Below, piece after piece: positions 17,800 through 28,321 of a DNA stretch of 64,000 nucleotides. The notes beneath the pieces were generated by a model. The model saw nothing but the letters and a program-made list of their open reading frames with translations. It made no database searches and had not been told where the DNA came from. This DNA is from Symsagittifera roscoffensis (Eukaryota; Xenacoelomorpha; Acoela; Convolutidae): positions 13,953,840-14,017,839 of the forward strand of contig NC_087070.1 of NCBI RefSeq assembly GCF_963678635.1, read 5' to 3'. A program made the translations under genes and the position numbers. Each line of letters begins with the position of its first letter. The first letter of the stretch is position 1.

Positions 17800-18003
17800 T
17801 GAGAAAAATGATTTTTGCAGAAAATGGTGGAGTTATATAGTAGTAGTAACGCCTACGCAGCTTCCATATAGGGAAATCCTTCCATATTTGGTAATACTTC
17901 CATATATGGAAATGGCGATGACTCATACTGCTTACTTCCATTTTCATTTAATCTCAAAGTCATTTCTCTCATTTCTCCTCATCTGATCAGTTTGTTCTTC
18001 AAA
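17800..18003. promoter_or_regulatory. Divergent promoter with SRF and AP-1 sites
   Basis: In order: TATA (17833-17839, for the minus gene), ACGCCTACGCA (17849-17859, also found in the CRE array), a near-CArG CCATATAGGG (17864-17873), perfect CArG CCATATTTGG (17882-17891), perfect CArG CCATATATGG (17900-17909), and the AP-1 site TGACTCA (17919-17925). The four response elements lie within 62 bp. Adjacent SRE and AP-1 sites are characteristic of host fos-like promoters. Confidence 0.8.
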
Positions 18004-18543
18004 ATGTACTCGAGAAAAGTTGATAGTTCCAGCTATATTGTATTTTAAAAAAATCAAAAAAGAATTGGGAGATTTGTTTTGTTCCAAAAATCCTACAAGG
18101 GAAAAATATGCTTGGAACCGTGCTTTCAACTGTTAAAAATAAATGATTTGGGACAATTTGAAAAGTCTCAACAAGTCTATCTTAGTGAAAAAGAAGGCGA
18201 AGCAATATCCGCAATACGGAATACTGTTATTCACGATGCTGAAAATCTTGGACTCGTACCTATATATGAAGCCAAATCTGGCAGAGAATCAACTATGGAT
18301 CAGGAGCTCGACATCTGTAATAGAGTATATGAAATATCAATGTACAACATGAGGAGGGTGTGTGTCACAATCAAGAAGTACAACGTCAGCAAGCCACCCT
18401 ACATTCAGATTCGACTCTTCACTGCAAAGGAAAATGAAGACTTGAAGCAAGTTGCATTTGTCAACTATACTTTGAATGAATTCAAAGAACTGTCCCAAAT
18501 ATTGGGAGACTTTATGTTTGTTGATAATTGTAAACCTCAGTAA
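18004..18543 (+). pseudogene. Unknown element gene, possible PC4-like fold, nonsense at codon 15
   Basis: ATG 18004 is in frame with the long open stretch 18049-18543 but is interrupted by TAA at 18046-18048; the open part then has no ATG for some distance. Two segments resemble each other loosely: GKICLEPCFQLL...GQFEK...VYLSEKEGEAI and VCVTIKKY...YIQIRLF...FVNYTLNEFKEL. Each is a short beta region followed by a helix, as in PC4/p15-type single-stranded-DNA-binding coactivators. That assignment is a weak inference. The TAA may be a true mutation, or the gene may start or splice differently. An AATAAA lies at 18906-18911. Confidence 0.5.
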
Positions 18544-19025
18544 AGCTTTGTGATGTTTTGCATGTTTGGTAATTGAGATATTATTGGTTCAAAACTATTG
18601 TTTCTCACTAAAGTGTATATTAAGAGCTATAATATCTGAGGAAAAGTCAGACAAAACATACAATTTAATCAAAATTGACATAAAACACTAACCAATTAAG
18701 AAATGATTTTACAGTATTTGTTTATGAAATTACAGATAAATTTATTTAATAACTGTTGTCATCAAAATTTAGATAAATTTAGCCTCAATTTAAGAAAATT
18801 ACAAACAAGAATGTATATTTAGTTGAAAACATATTGATGTATTCGGATCTTTACAAGTTTTTAATTTAGGCATTTGAAAACACCAGCGTTCACACATTTT
18901 AAAGCAATAAAGTATTCGCTAGTTTGAAACCACAATACATAATTACAGATTCCGCCTTCCTATCTGCCATCACGTAAGCCGTTGACTGCCTTCAATTCTT
19001 ATCTGAAGCTTCATGATTATTATGA
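18544..19025. other. AT-rich spacer, no gene seen
   Basis: 3' flank of the preceding gene, including AATAAA at 18906. Nothing else was recognised. Confidence 0.5.
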
Positions 19026-19575
19026 TTATTGTTCCGACTTTCGATACGAAAGTGACGGAATATTTGTGCTCGGGGTGGGTTTTTTTTTTCTTCAGACAAT
19101 TTTCGACTTTTTAACTAGCCTTTTTTGACGGAATTTTTTTTATCATTCAGAAGGTATTGTTGTCTTGAGCTCAAATTTGAAAAGATATTTCACCTGTGAT
19201 TGTTTTTCGTAAAGTTACGAGGGTTTAGAGATTGCCATTTTGGCCATTTTGACCAATTTGGGACAATTAACGCGCGATATAATTCGCGCTATTAACGCGT
19301 AAGCGAAGATTTAATCCGTCTTATAAATCGTTCCAAATTGGTTGAGCGAAGCTTATTTGCCATAATTGATTTGTTACAAGGAACGAAATCTCTCTTTTTG
19401 TACTTTATATGGCGTGTGGGAATGATTGTCATAAAAATTTTCAAATTTTAGAAAAAAAAATTTTCATTTTATTTTATTTCATTTAATTTTTTTATGTTAT
19501 TACTGCTGCTCCATAAAACTTAAAAGGCAGTCGGAACATTCAGGGCTTCGCCCTGATACGAGCAGTCTTGTTTAA
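19026..19575 (-). mobile_element. Interspersed repeat copy nested in the Polinton-like element
   Basis: A complete minus-oriented copy of the ~510-550-bp family seen many times at 46.9-62.2 kb. On plus it starts TTGTTCCGACTTTCG, contains the hairpin word TTAACGCGCGATATAATTCG, and ends with CAGGGCTTCGCCCTGATACG. It encodes nothing visible. Its presence inside the element shows that the family moved after the element arose. Confidence 0.85.
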
Positions 19576-19774
19576 TCCTTGTTCCTTCTCCGCGTAAAAG
19601 AATCAGTCTGCCACATATACAGACAAAATTTCCCGTTTCGGGGCCAAGCCCTGAATGTTTCGACTGCCCTTCAACGTCTTTGAAACAGTTTCTAAACCAT
19701 CAATTGAACAAAAAACTGATAACATTTTTTCTAAAATTGAAAATTGATGCCTCTCACATGTCAGGTACAAACTG

Positions 19775-20038
19775 ATGTTCTTAGCGTCTAGGAACGTATT
19801 AAAAACATCAAATATATGTTCTCAACAAAATACAAAATCCAGATTTGTCAGAATATCTTTTGATCGTTTATCCAAATTTAATAGACTTCCGGTTGTTTAT
19901 ACTACAATATACCAAAAAGAAAAGGATGAAAACGTATATTTTGGTAATTTCTTTTTTCACTGGTTAGAAATAGAACAAATCGAAAAAAGTTTGATCGAAA
20001 TTTCAAAATTTCAATTGAATATCGAAAAAACAATATAA
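19775..20038 (+). CDS. Doubtful small ORF (87 aa)
   Basis: Starts ATG, Lys/Phe/Ile-rich, unrecognised. No promoter motif or paralogue supports it. It may be chance openness. Confidence 0.2.
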   Translation: MFLASRNVLKTSNICSQQNTKSRFVRISFDRLSKFNRLPVVYTTIYQKEKDENVYFGNFFFHWLEIEQIEKSLIEISKFQLNIEKTI

Positions 20039-20195
20039 ACTAGACAAGAAATCTCTTTTATCCCACTAGGGTATCAAACTTCAAATCTTAGTTATGTTGG
20101 AAAAATTCAATAAAATTTATTGATTAAGAAGTTTCATAAACATAGTCTGGCTCTGATCTACAAAGTTTTTTAAAATCTGTGATTACTTAATTCTG

Positions 20196-20548
20196 ATTGG
20201 TTATTAACACAAATAATGTCTGTGAAAGTATCCTCAAAATCTACAAATTTTAAAGAAATTGTTGAAAAATTCATGAGAAGAAGATTCAACTCTGATTGGT
20301 TGACATTAAGTTTCTTGAAAATTTCATGACTTTTGAAGCTCAATTCTGATAGGTTGACATTGAATTTCTTGAAAGTTACATGACTTTTGAAGCTCAATTC
20401 TGATTGGTGGACATTGAATTTGTCGAAAATCACATGACTATTGAAGCTCGATTCTGATTGGTTGATATCAGAAAAGATAAAAGTTTCCTTGTAATTAATG
20501 CTCGATTCTGATTGGTTGATACTTTTAAAAATTCCATGGTTAGATTGG
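20196..20548 (+). promoter_or_regulatory. CCAAT-box (NF-Y) array, ~54-bp repeats
   Basis: CTGATTGG-type sites with ATTGG at 20196, 20295, 20403, 20457, 20511 and 20544, plus a decayed site near 20348. The repeats also share the words TTGACATT and CATGACTTTTGAAGCTC. CTGATTGGTT is the reverse of the NF-Y consensus CCAATCAG. The array ends about 185 bp before the zinc-finger ATG at 20733, so it probably drives that gene. A minus-strand open frame across it merely translates the repeats. Confidence 0.65.
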
Positions 20549-20732
20549 ATGATTTTTATTTCAGCTAGGCTAAATAGCATATCCATTCTGATTTTCTTTC
20601 TATTTAAAAACAATTGGTTAATAATTTTGCTTTTTTATTTACTTTTATTCATTTTTTGAGGCTATTCAACTCACCTTATCTAAAAATTTGGTACATTTTA
20701 AATCTCCCATTTAATTTTTCATTACTATTGAG

Positions 20733-20960
20733 ATGCCTTCACTCAATAGAAACGAAAGAGTTGTATGTCTTGAATGTGGCAGGGAATACACTCACAAAAA
20801 TGCATCAAGACATCGTAGAACATGTGGTGTTTTGAAGTGTTCTAACTGTAATTTTTATACTTATAGCAGCGAGGAGCATTCTCAACATAAAATTAAATTA
20901 TGTGCTCAGCAGACTCCAAACACACTTCAGGAGAAAAAAAAATTTTTAAGTTTTTTTTGA
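20733..20960 (+). CDS. Stand-alone zinc-finger protein (75 aa) resembling the polymerase N-terminus
   Basis: ATG 20733 begins MPSLNRNERVVCLECGREY, close to MPALNRNEKVKCGDCGNMY of the polymerase. Two fingers are kept: CLECGREYTH...RHRRTC (about 12-31) and CSNCNFYTYSSEEHSQHKIK (about 36 onwards). The frame ends soon after an A-rich tract (20935-20942). It is either a fragment of a second polymerase gene closed by an A-run indel, or a separate small DNA-binding protein. Its own ATG and its own NF-Y array favour an expressed gene. If expressed, it could compete for the DNA or partner bound by the polymerase fingers (inference). Confidence 0.7.
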   Translation: MPSLNRNERVVCLECGREYTHKNASRHRRTCGVLKCSNCNFYTYSSEEHSQHKIKLCAQQTPNTLQEKKKFLSFF

Positions 20961-23639
20961 AAAACTTAGAAATTACTATGATTATTAGTTTTTACGGAAT
21001 CTGAAAAGTCTAATCAATTGTAACAAATCTAGTCAGAAAATATACAGTGTTTTCATTACATTACCTAAACTGTCATTAATTTTTTTATTCAAAGGTTTTG
21101 ATTGGTGTTAAAGACAGCAAAAATCGAGTTCAAATTGTCATGAAACTTTCCATAGAACTCGATCCGAAAACCTTTAATCAACAGTAAAAACTCCCTTGGT
21201 TGCAAGCTTGCGGAGAATTTGTTGCGTTAAATTTGTAGTAAAGTGCATAACCTATGCTAATGAGTATTTAAGTATTCGCCTAAAAATTGTAAAACTTGGA
21301 TATGTGGAAAACATCAACTAATTGAAAGGTTTTTTGTAGTTACTATTTTAAAGTTTTCCTTGTTTAGTGCTTGTAAAAGTGTTCATAGAGCAGAGTTTTT
21401 TAAGCAGATAATGTGGTTTGACTTATTAAGAATTATGTTTTTCTATTGATTTTTTGATGATTTCAGAAAAGAAATTGATAAATAACCTGGAAAAAATGTA
21501 TATTTTGCTAAACTTTGAAAGTTTCAAGACAATGATATACATCATTCCAACTAAAATTTTAGTCTAAAATAGAAATTCAGATTTAAAACAGCATTATACA
21601 GTTATGAGGTTGAGAAAATCCTTAAAGCTTTTTAGGAAAGGATTTATGGTATTAATTCAGCTTCGGATATTTGAACGTTCGTTGAAACGATACATTTTTC
21701 CATCTAAAATTCAATTTTCAAGTAAAAAATTGCTCAAATTGGATTCATTTGGTAGATAGTAGATGAAGCAGAAACTGAGAAAATGCTAAAATGAGATAGA
21801 AACTCACTTTATTCCTTAGGAGATTTGAGATAATTTTACTAAAATTTAGCTTATAAAGTATATCTTGAGAAAAAATCCGACATTAAATTCTCAAAGTCTT
21901 ATATTTATGCGTAATTCATTAGAAAAAATTGTTATCATTTGATATATTAGGTACTTTATATGAAAGATTAAATTTTTTGAGGATAATTTTTGAAAAGCAA
22001 ACCCAATTCGACATCTTTTGGAAGAAGATACATAAAGCATAAATCGAAAACTTGCTTTCAAGATCTACTTTTCCTTGCTATAAACAAAACACAAGACTAC
22101 ATACAATATACAACACTATATACAATACATTACTACATTTTTACTACATAGAGTTTTTTTCTTAATAAAAATCAGAAAATTACACAATTGTTCCAGTTTG
22201 CACCTTGATTTGCTTTGCTAAATCAATTTTTTGAGACTCGCTCTTTCAGAAGTTTTTATATTGTAGATGTTAGGAACTAGGTTCTCTTGCGTATTTCCGG
22301 AGATTTTCAGATTATAACTAATAGAGCTGCTCCTAATTTATTCTTAGATCGTAAAAATACACCTTTATATTCTCATTTTGTACATATCTTTTTGAATGCT
22401 TTAACTAGCACAAATTCTTTCTCACTTGGATATTTTTGAGAAAATTTCCGTCATAAATTAAGAAAAAAAAGCGATTTAATAACTATTTTGCAAGAAAAAT
22501 GATAGTTCTTGATCCCAAAATGTGTATTTTTGCTTAAAAAGTTTACAATAGCAACTGAACAGGGGAACCTTGAGGAAGATATTAACATTTTTTATTGTAA
22601 TAATCATACGGTATCAGTTCTAATTTCGTCTCTGCCAGCAAATTGTTCGTTCAATTGATACTATTTTCCTCCTAAATTCTCCAGTTTTGACTAAATTTTC
22701 TAGTAAAGTGTGTTCAATAGCGAAAACATGTATTAAACTGAAAGCAAGAATAACTTTAAAACATGGAAAAACTCTACGGAAAATCTTGAAAGTTATGTTG
22801 CAGAAGCAACAGAGAAATAATCATCAGTTATGAAGAAGTTTTCGTTGAATTTGAGCCAATATCGAATAAATTGTTAAGAAACATTTATCCCATTTTAAAC
22901 AATTTTAGCAATAAACTGTTCATTTTTATCAATAATCTGAAATTTCTAATTTTTAACATGAAAAATTTCTCACAATTTGTAATTTTTGTACAAATTTGGG
23001 TAATTCAATGAGAAAAAAATGAGGAGGAGTTGAATCATGGAGTTTGTTTTAGAAATTTCATAGAATATTGCCCTTAATGTTCATTTAAAATGAGATTTCT
23101 AAAAATAATCCCTGAACTGGACAAAAAAAACAGTTAAAAACCAAAATAGAAGGTTCGAAATGGAAATTTCATGTAAATTTGATTAATTTTCATTTTACCT
23201 TCTCGAAAATTCCGACTAATTTCACTGTTTTCCGGAAGTTTCAATATTGATTCTGCTACTCTGAACCTTCTTTTCAGTGTTTAGAGCATTGTATAACCAA
23301 ATATTTTGCTCAAATTAAGGTAAACTTCATTGTATTTCAATATTTTGAGAAAAAATTGTGGAAAAAGTCATTTTTTTATTCAAAATTTTGTATCATTGTC
23401 TCACATAATGCCAATTAAAATACAGTCTTAGCTTATTTTTAAAAAGCTCTACGTAAAAGTTTGTTTAAAATTAGATCAAAAGCAACAATACATTAGCCAA
23501 AATTATGAGATTTTTTTAAAATTTTTTTCCAAATACTTGAAATTTTTGCAATTTTTTCCAAATACTTGAGATTTTTGCAATTTTTTCTCAAAAAGTTTGA
23601 ATTTTTTCGAAACTTCAGTAATTTTTAGCAATTTTTCAA
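20961..23639. other. Gene-free AT-rich right part of the element
   Basis: About 2.7 kb with no reading frame above chance and no recognisable capsid, ATPase or integrase remnant. The word ATTTTTGCAATTTTTTCCAAA is iterated near 23530-23600. Standard Polintons would normally carry structural genes in such space. Confidence 0.6.
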
Positions 23640-23931
23640 GTAGATAGAAATAAGATTATCTAATAAAGTAGGTTTAATAACAGCTAATCTTATCGTGTTT
23701 TGAATTTAACAATTAATTATTCCCAATTAGATAACGCGCGCCAAAAATTTTCGTTTTTCTTTCTCATACCATAACACTGAAACCTTACCATCGGTATTCC
23801 CTATCTTAATACATTGTAGACTCTATATCCAATCTTAATACATAGCTTGAAGACCGGATGCTCTATTCCCTATCTTAATACATGTGGGTCTTCAGGGTCC
23901 ACCCCCCACTTCAGCTCCAACATCTACTACT
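23640..23931. repeat. Right terminal inverted repeat
   Basis: Reverse complement of the left end, terminating CATCTACTACT at 23931. It is shorter than the left copy because of internal deletions. It contains three inverted copies of the TGTATTAAGATAGGGAATA word (about 23795, 23824 and 23864). Confidence 0.92.
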
Positions 23932-23937
23932 TTCGAC
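23932..23937. repeat. Target-site duplication, right copy (TTCGAC)
   Basis: Second copy of TTCGAC, directly followed by CGTGCTCGAG of the resumed satellite. Confidence 0.9.
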
Positions 23938-25184
23938 CGTGCTCGAGGTATGTTTTGACCGTGCTCTAGGTATGTTTGGACCGTACTCGAATGTGCTCGA
24001 CCGTGCTCAAGGTATATTTCGACCGTGCTCGAGGTATGTTTTGACCGTGCTCCAGGTATGTAATGGCCGTGCTCTAGGTTTTTTTGAACCGTGCCCGAGT
24101 TGTGTTTCGACCGTGCTGGAGGTATGTTTCGACCGTGCTCTAGGTATGTTTCGACCGTGCTCTAGGTATGTTTGGACCGTGCTTGAGGTATGTTTGGACC
24201 GAGCTCGAGGTATGTTTCGACCGTGCTCGAGTTATTTTTCGACCGTGCTCGAGGTATGTTTCGACCGTGCTCGACTCTGCTCGACCGTGCTCGAGATATG
24301 TTTCGACTGTGCTCGAGGTATATTTCGACCGTGCTCGAGGTATATTTTGACCGTGCTCCAGGTATGTATTGGCCGTGCTCTAGGTTTTTTTGAACCGTGC
24401 CCGAGTTGTGTTTCGACCGTGCTGGAGGTATGTTTGGACCGTGCTCTAGGTATGTTTCGACCGTGCTCTAGGTATGTTTGGACCGTGCTTGAGGTATCAT
24501 TGGACCGTGCTCGAGTTATTTTTCGACCGTACTCGAGGTATGTTTCGACCGTGCTCGACTCTGCTCGACCGTGCTCGAGATATGTTTCGACTGTGCTCGA
24601 GGTATGTTTCGCCCGTGCTCGAGGTATGTTTCGCCCGTGCTCGAGGTATGTTTCGACCGTGCTCTAGGTGTGTTCCGACCGTGCTCTAGGTATGTTTAGA
24701 CCGTGCTCGAGGTATGTTTGGACCGTGCTCGAGGTATGTTTCGACCGTGCTCGAGTTATTTTTCGACCATGCTCGACTCTGCTCGACCATGCTCGAGGTA
24801 TGTTTCGACCGTGCTCGATGTGCTCGACCGTGCCTGGCTGTGCTCGACTGTGCTCGACCGTGCTCGAGGTATGTTTTGACGGTGCTCGACCGTGCTCGAG
24901 ATATGTTTCGACCTTGCTCGAGGTATGTTTGGACCGTGCTCGAGGTATGTTTCGACCGTGCTCGAGTTATTTTTCGACCATGCTCGAGGTATGTTTCGAC
25001 CGTGCTCGACTCTGCTCGACCATGCTCGAGGTATGTTTCGACCGTGCTCGATGTGCTCGACCGTGCTTGGCTGTGCTCGACTGTGCTCGACCTTGCTCGA
25101 GGTATGTTTTGACGGTGCTCGACCGTGCTCGAGGTATGTTTCGACCTTGCTCGAGGTATATTTCGACCGTGCTCGAGGTATGTT
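23938..25184. repeat. 22-bp satellite, block 2
   Basis: Same monomer and strand as block 1, continuing it in phase across the inserted element. It is more diverged, with variants such as GTATGTAATGGCCGTGCTC and TTTTTGAACCGTGCCCGAG that also occur at the far left edge (about 500-560). A ~305-bp step repeats this edge variant at 24060 and 24365. Confidence 0.95.
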
Positions 25185-26320
25185 CCCGGGTTGACCTCCA
25201 TAGACCGAAAATGCTAATTATACAATTTCATACACTTAGTCTATGGAAAAATGCTAGTCATACAAATTTCATACATTTTTGCAAAACGAGTTTAATCAAA
25301 ATTCAAAGGTATTTTATAGTTGTTTTGGTATCGAAATTGGTATCTTTTCATTAAAAAAAGGAAAAAAAAATGGTATGAAAAAAATGATAACCATACAATT
25401 TCCATATATGGAAATTGTATGATTAGAATTTTGAAAAAAAAAATTTTTTTGTGAAAAAAAAAGCTTTGAACAATCAATTCAACTGCTCGCAAAACCTTTA
25501 AGAGTTTTTGGGCTGCTACGACTGAAAACTTTGACTTTTTTTTATTTTTGTTTTCTGAAAAAAAAACACTAGTCATACAATTTCCATATATGAAAATTGT
25601 CTGAATAGCATTTTTTTGGTGGCGACGACAAAAATTTTTCTAAATATTTTTGAAATTGCCCCAAAAACTTTTTGTGTTTTTTTTTCAAACGCAATTTGAT
25701 TTTCGTATTCAAACAAACATCTTTTGAAAAAAAAAATTGTGCATGCAAAATTTAATTTTTTGTGTGTATAACGTAGTCTTGGATATACTAATATTGAATT
25801 TTTTTTCCTTTTCTTTTCATAACTTTTTTCAAAAACGCTTAAAACTCCTCTATCTTTTGTATGACATGTTTTTGTATGCCTTGATCAATGTCTGTTAATT
25901 TTAAAATTCAAATTTTAGAAATAATCATCTTTGAAAATTATTGCCAAAATTTAAAAGTTCATTACTTTCGTTATATTATTTATCTGAGGCAAAACTAACA
26001 CATATCAGGCTGTTTCCAATGCATTTTTAATGCGAGACGACGGCCAAACCGTTGGTTACTACGCTTGAGTAATCAAGGTTTATGTCATTTTTGTGTTCGG
26101 TTACGAACACAACCAGCAAATTTTGAGAAAATAAAATGTAAAAAATCATTATTTTTGTTTTATGGAAAATTGCTAGTCATACAATTTCCATATATGAAAA
26201 AAATACTAATCATAGACCTTTCATGCAATTTTCTCTACGTATGGAATTGTATGGAAAGTGTATGACTAGCATTTTTCCATAAATGGAAATTGTATGACTA
26301 GTATTTTTGGTCATCCCGGG
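25185..26320. mobile_element. Inverted-repeat element interrupting the satellite
   Basis: Bounded by CCCGGG at 25185-25190 and 26315-26320. The inner flanks are inverted copies: GACC then AAATGCTAATTATACAATTTC against GACC then AAAATACTAGTCATACAATTTC. Inside, palindromes around ATACAATTTCCATATATGG recur near 25395, 25575 and 26180. There are no coding frames of note. It is a non-autonomous foldback or MITE-like insertion; I could not identify a target duplication. Confidence 0.65.
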
Positions 26321-26336
26321 TACACAATCAGGCAAT

Positions 26337-27150
26337 CCGAGGTATGTTTCGACCGTGCTCGAGGTATGTTTCGACCGTGCTCTAGGTATGTTTCGACCGT
26401 GCTCTAGGTATGTTTGGACCGTGCTCGAGGTTTGTTTCGACCGTTCTCTAGATATGTTTGGAACGTACTCGACTGTGCTCGACCGTGCTCCAGGTATGTT
26501 TCGACCGTGCTCTAGGTATGTTTGGACCGTGCTCGAGGGATGTTTGGACCGTGCTCGAGGTATGTTTCGACCGTGCTCGAGTTATTTTTCGACCGTGCTC
26601 GAGATGTGTTTCGACCGTGCTCGACTCTGCTCGACCGTGCTCGAGGTATGTTTCGACCGTGCTGGAGGTATGTTTCGACCGTGCTCTATTTATGTTTCGA
26701 CCGTGCTCTAGGTATGTTTCGACCGTGCTCGAGTTATTTTTCGACCGTGCTCGAGGTATGTTTCGACCGTGCTCGACTCTGCTCGACCGTGCTCGAGGTA
26801 TGTTTCGACCGTGCTCGAGTTATTTTTCGACCGTGCTCGAGATGTGTTTCGACCGTGCTCGACTCTGCTCGACCGTGCTCGAGGTATGTTTCGACCGTGC
26901 TGGAGGTATGTTTCGACCGTGCTCTATTTATGTTTCGACCGTGCTCTAGGTATGTTTCGACCGTGCTCGAGTTATTTTTCGACCGTGCTCGAGGTATGTT
27001 TCGACCGTGGTCGACTCTGCTCGACCGTGCTCGAGGTATATTTCGACCGTGCTAGAGGTATGTTTCGACCGTGCTCTAGGTATGTTTCGAACGCGCTTGG
27101 CTGTTCTCGACCGTGCTTGACTGTGCTCGACCGTGCTCGAGTTATGTTTC
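26337..27150. repeat. 22-bp satellite, block 3
   Basis: Same monomer and strand as blocks 1 and 2. A 238-bp segment is duplicated in tandem (26579-26816 and 26817-27054), identical apart from a few bases. The array degenerates at 27090-27150 into GTGCTCGACCGTGCTTGACTG-like words. Confidence 0.95.
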
Positions 27151-28321
27151 GAATTTGTGCTTGACCCAAACTCCTGTCTGGGTTATTCCTTTTCTGTCGA
27201 GCTTTGACATGTGCTCGACTTTGACAGCCGAAACGTAAAGTGAGCACCTCGACCTGGGTAAAAATCAAGCCTTCTTTTCAGACTTAAGTAGCAAACGTTT
27301 TTTAAAAAGCATAAAAATGGAAATAGCTGGATGGTAAACAAGTTTCTTGTGATTTCAACAAGTGGGAAAAAAATTAAACATCACATTTTTTAAGCTTTCT
27401 GGTCCTATTGGTTTTTGTCATTATATACTTTCGAATAATAGATGCGTACGAGAGCGTATCATCTCCAAATTATGTTTTTATTGTATACTCACTTTGGAAG
27501 CTATAACTTACAACAGCCTGTTAGCTCAACCAGTTATTTGCGCAAGTTTGATTTCAGCAGTTAAAAGCATCCATGCATGAATTTTTAATAACAAGAGCCT
27601 AACATGGTTTAATCTGTCACGACCTGAGCTGCCCCTGTCTGTACATTAGTTTGAAAGGAGCTCAAGGTCAAAGCAGGCGCTTAAAGGAGATTATGTCAGA
27701 AGAAGTTGCGTCTCTGCATTAGAACACAAACCCAAATGCCACCAACAATATTAGGCCTACTTGTGAGAAGTCACCCACATTTATCAGCAATGGTCCACTT
27801 CAACAAATCTCTTAATCTTTTTATCAAGAATTGAACTGCTTTGCCTTCGTTTCGTTTCTGAAACAATTTCATCATTATTACTCTCTCTAAGTGAAGTGTT
27901 TCATTAGTATTCTCCGAACAAAGTTCTGCTGATGCTTTTATGTTCGTCAAACTGCTACCTTGTTTTGCCCAAATCATCCGCATCAAGTCAAACCCCCAGA
28001 GGAAACTTTGCAATATCCCGTAATCAACTGTTCAACTAGAGCACCATTTGTTTTGACAACATCACCGCATACCCTTTCCCATGAGCATCCGGCAATTGCT
28101 TTTTCATGTGCTTACCACTTTTCCCAGCCACAATTTATTTGCCAAATTTTGAGCAGTTTATATTTTGCAACCTATTTCATTACTTTTTTGCTCAACAACT
28201 AACACATTTGGCTTAAGTCCCTATTTTTAATCGATTCAAACTCCGATTAAAACTAATTTGTACATTTTGTAGAATTCACTTTAGCTACAGGTTTGTTTTT
28301 GGTTAAATTTGACGAGCAAGT
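27151..28321. other. Satellite edge and upstream flank of the 28322 exon
   Basis: 27151-27260 carries degenerate satellite-derived words (GTGCTCGAC...GAGCACCTCGACC) that reappear at 28725-28990. No gene was recognised in 27260-28321. This interval should contain the promoter of the exon at 28322, but no clear TATA box was found. Confidence 0.4.

Larger units (their letters stand above)
7181..23931. mobile_element. Polinton/Maverick-like element, 16.75 kb, inserted in the satellite
   Basis: The evidence is long terminal inverted repeats starting AGTAGTAGAT, a 6-bp target duplication and a protein-primed family B DNA polymerase gene. Size and ends fit Polintons, which usually run 15-20 kb. Gene order: polymerase on minus (7825-12177), small plus ORF (12702), acidic gene A (13806), truncated minus fragment (15046), acidic gene B (15915), minus gene (17203-17799), plus gene with a nonsense codon (18004) and zinc-finger gene (20733). 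No major or minor capsid, packaging ATPase, maturation protease or retroviral-type integrase is visible, and 20961-23639 has no gene. It may be a deleted derivative moved in trans by a complete relative, or a lineage with a different gene set. The polymerase frameshifts make this copy inactive for self-replication. Confidence 0.88.

Noticed and set aside
20170-20613. 147-codon minus frame with NQSELSFKSH repeats
   Set aside because: It is the complement of the CCAAT-box repeats; the regulatory reading explains the periodicity better.
25185-26337. Target-site duplication of the CCCGGG element
   Set aside because: No convincing direct repeat at the two junctions.
27771-28013. 80-codon minus frame near the first exon
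   Set aside because: No recognisable family or splice context.
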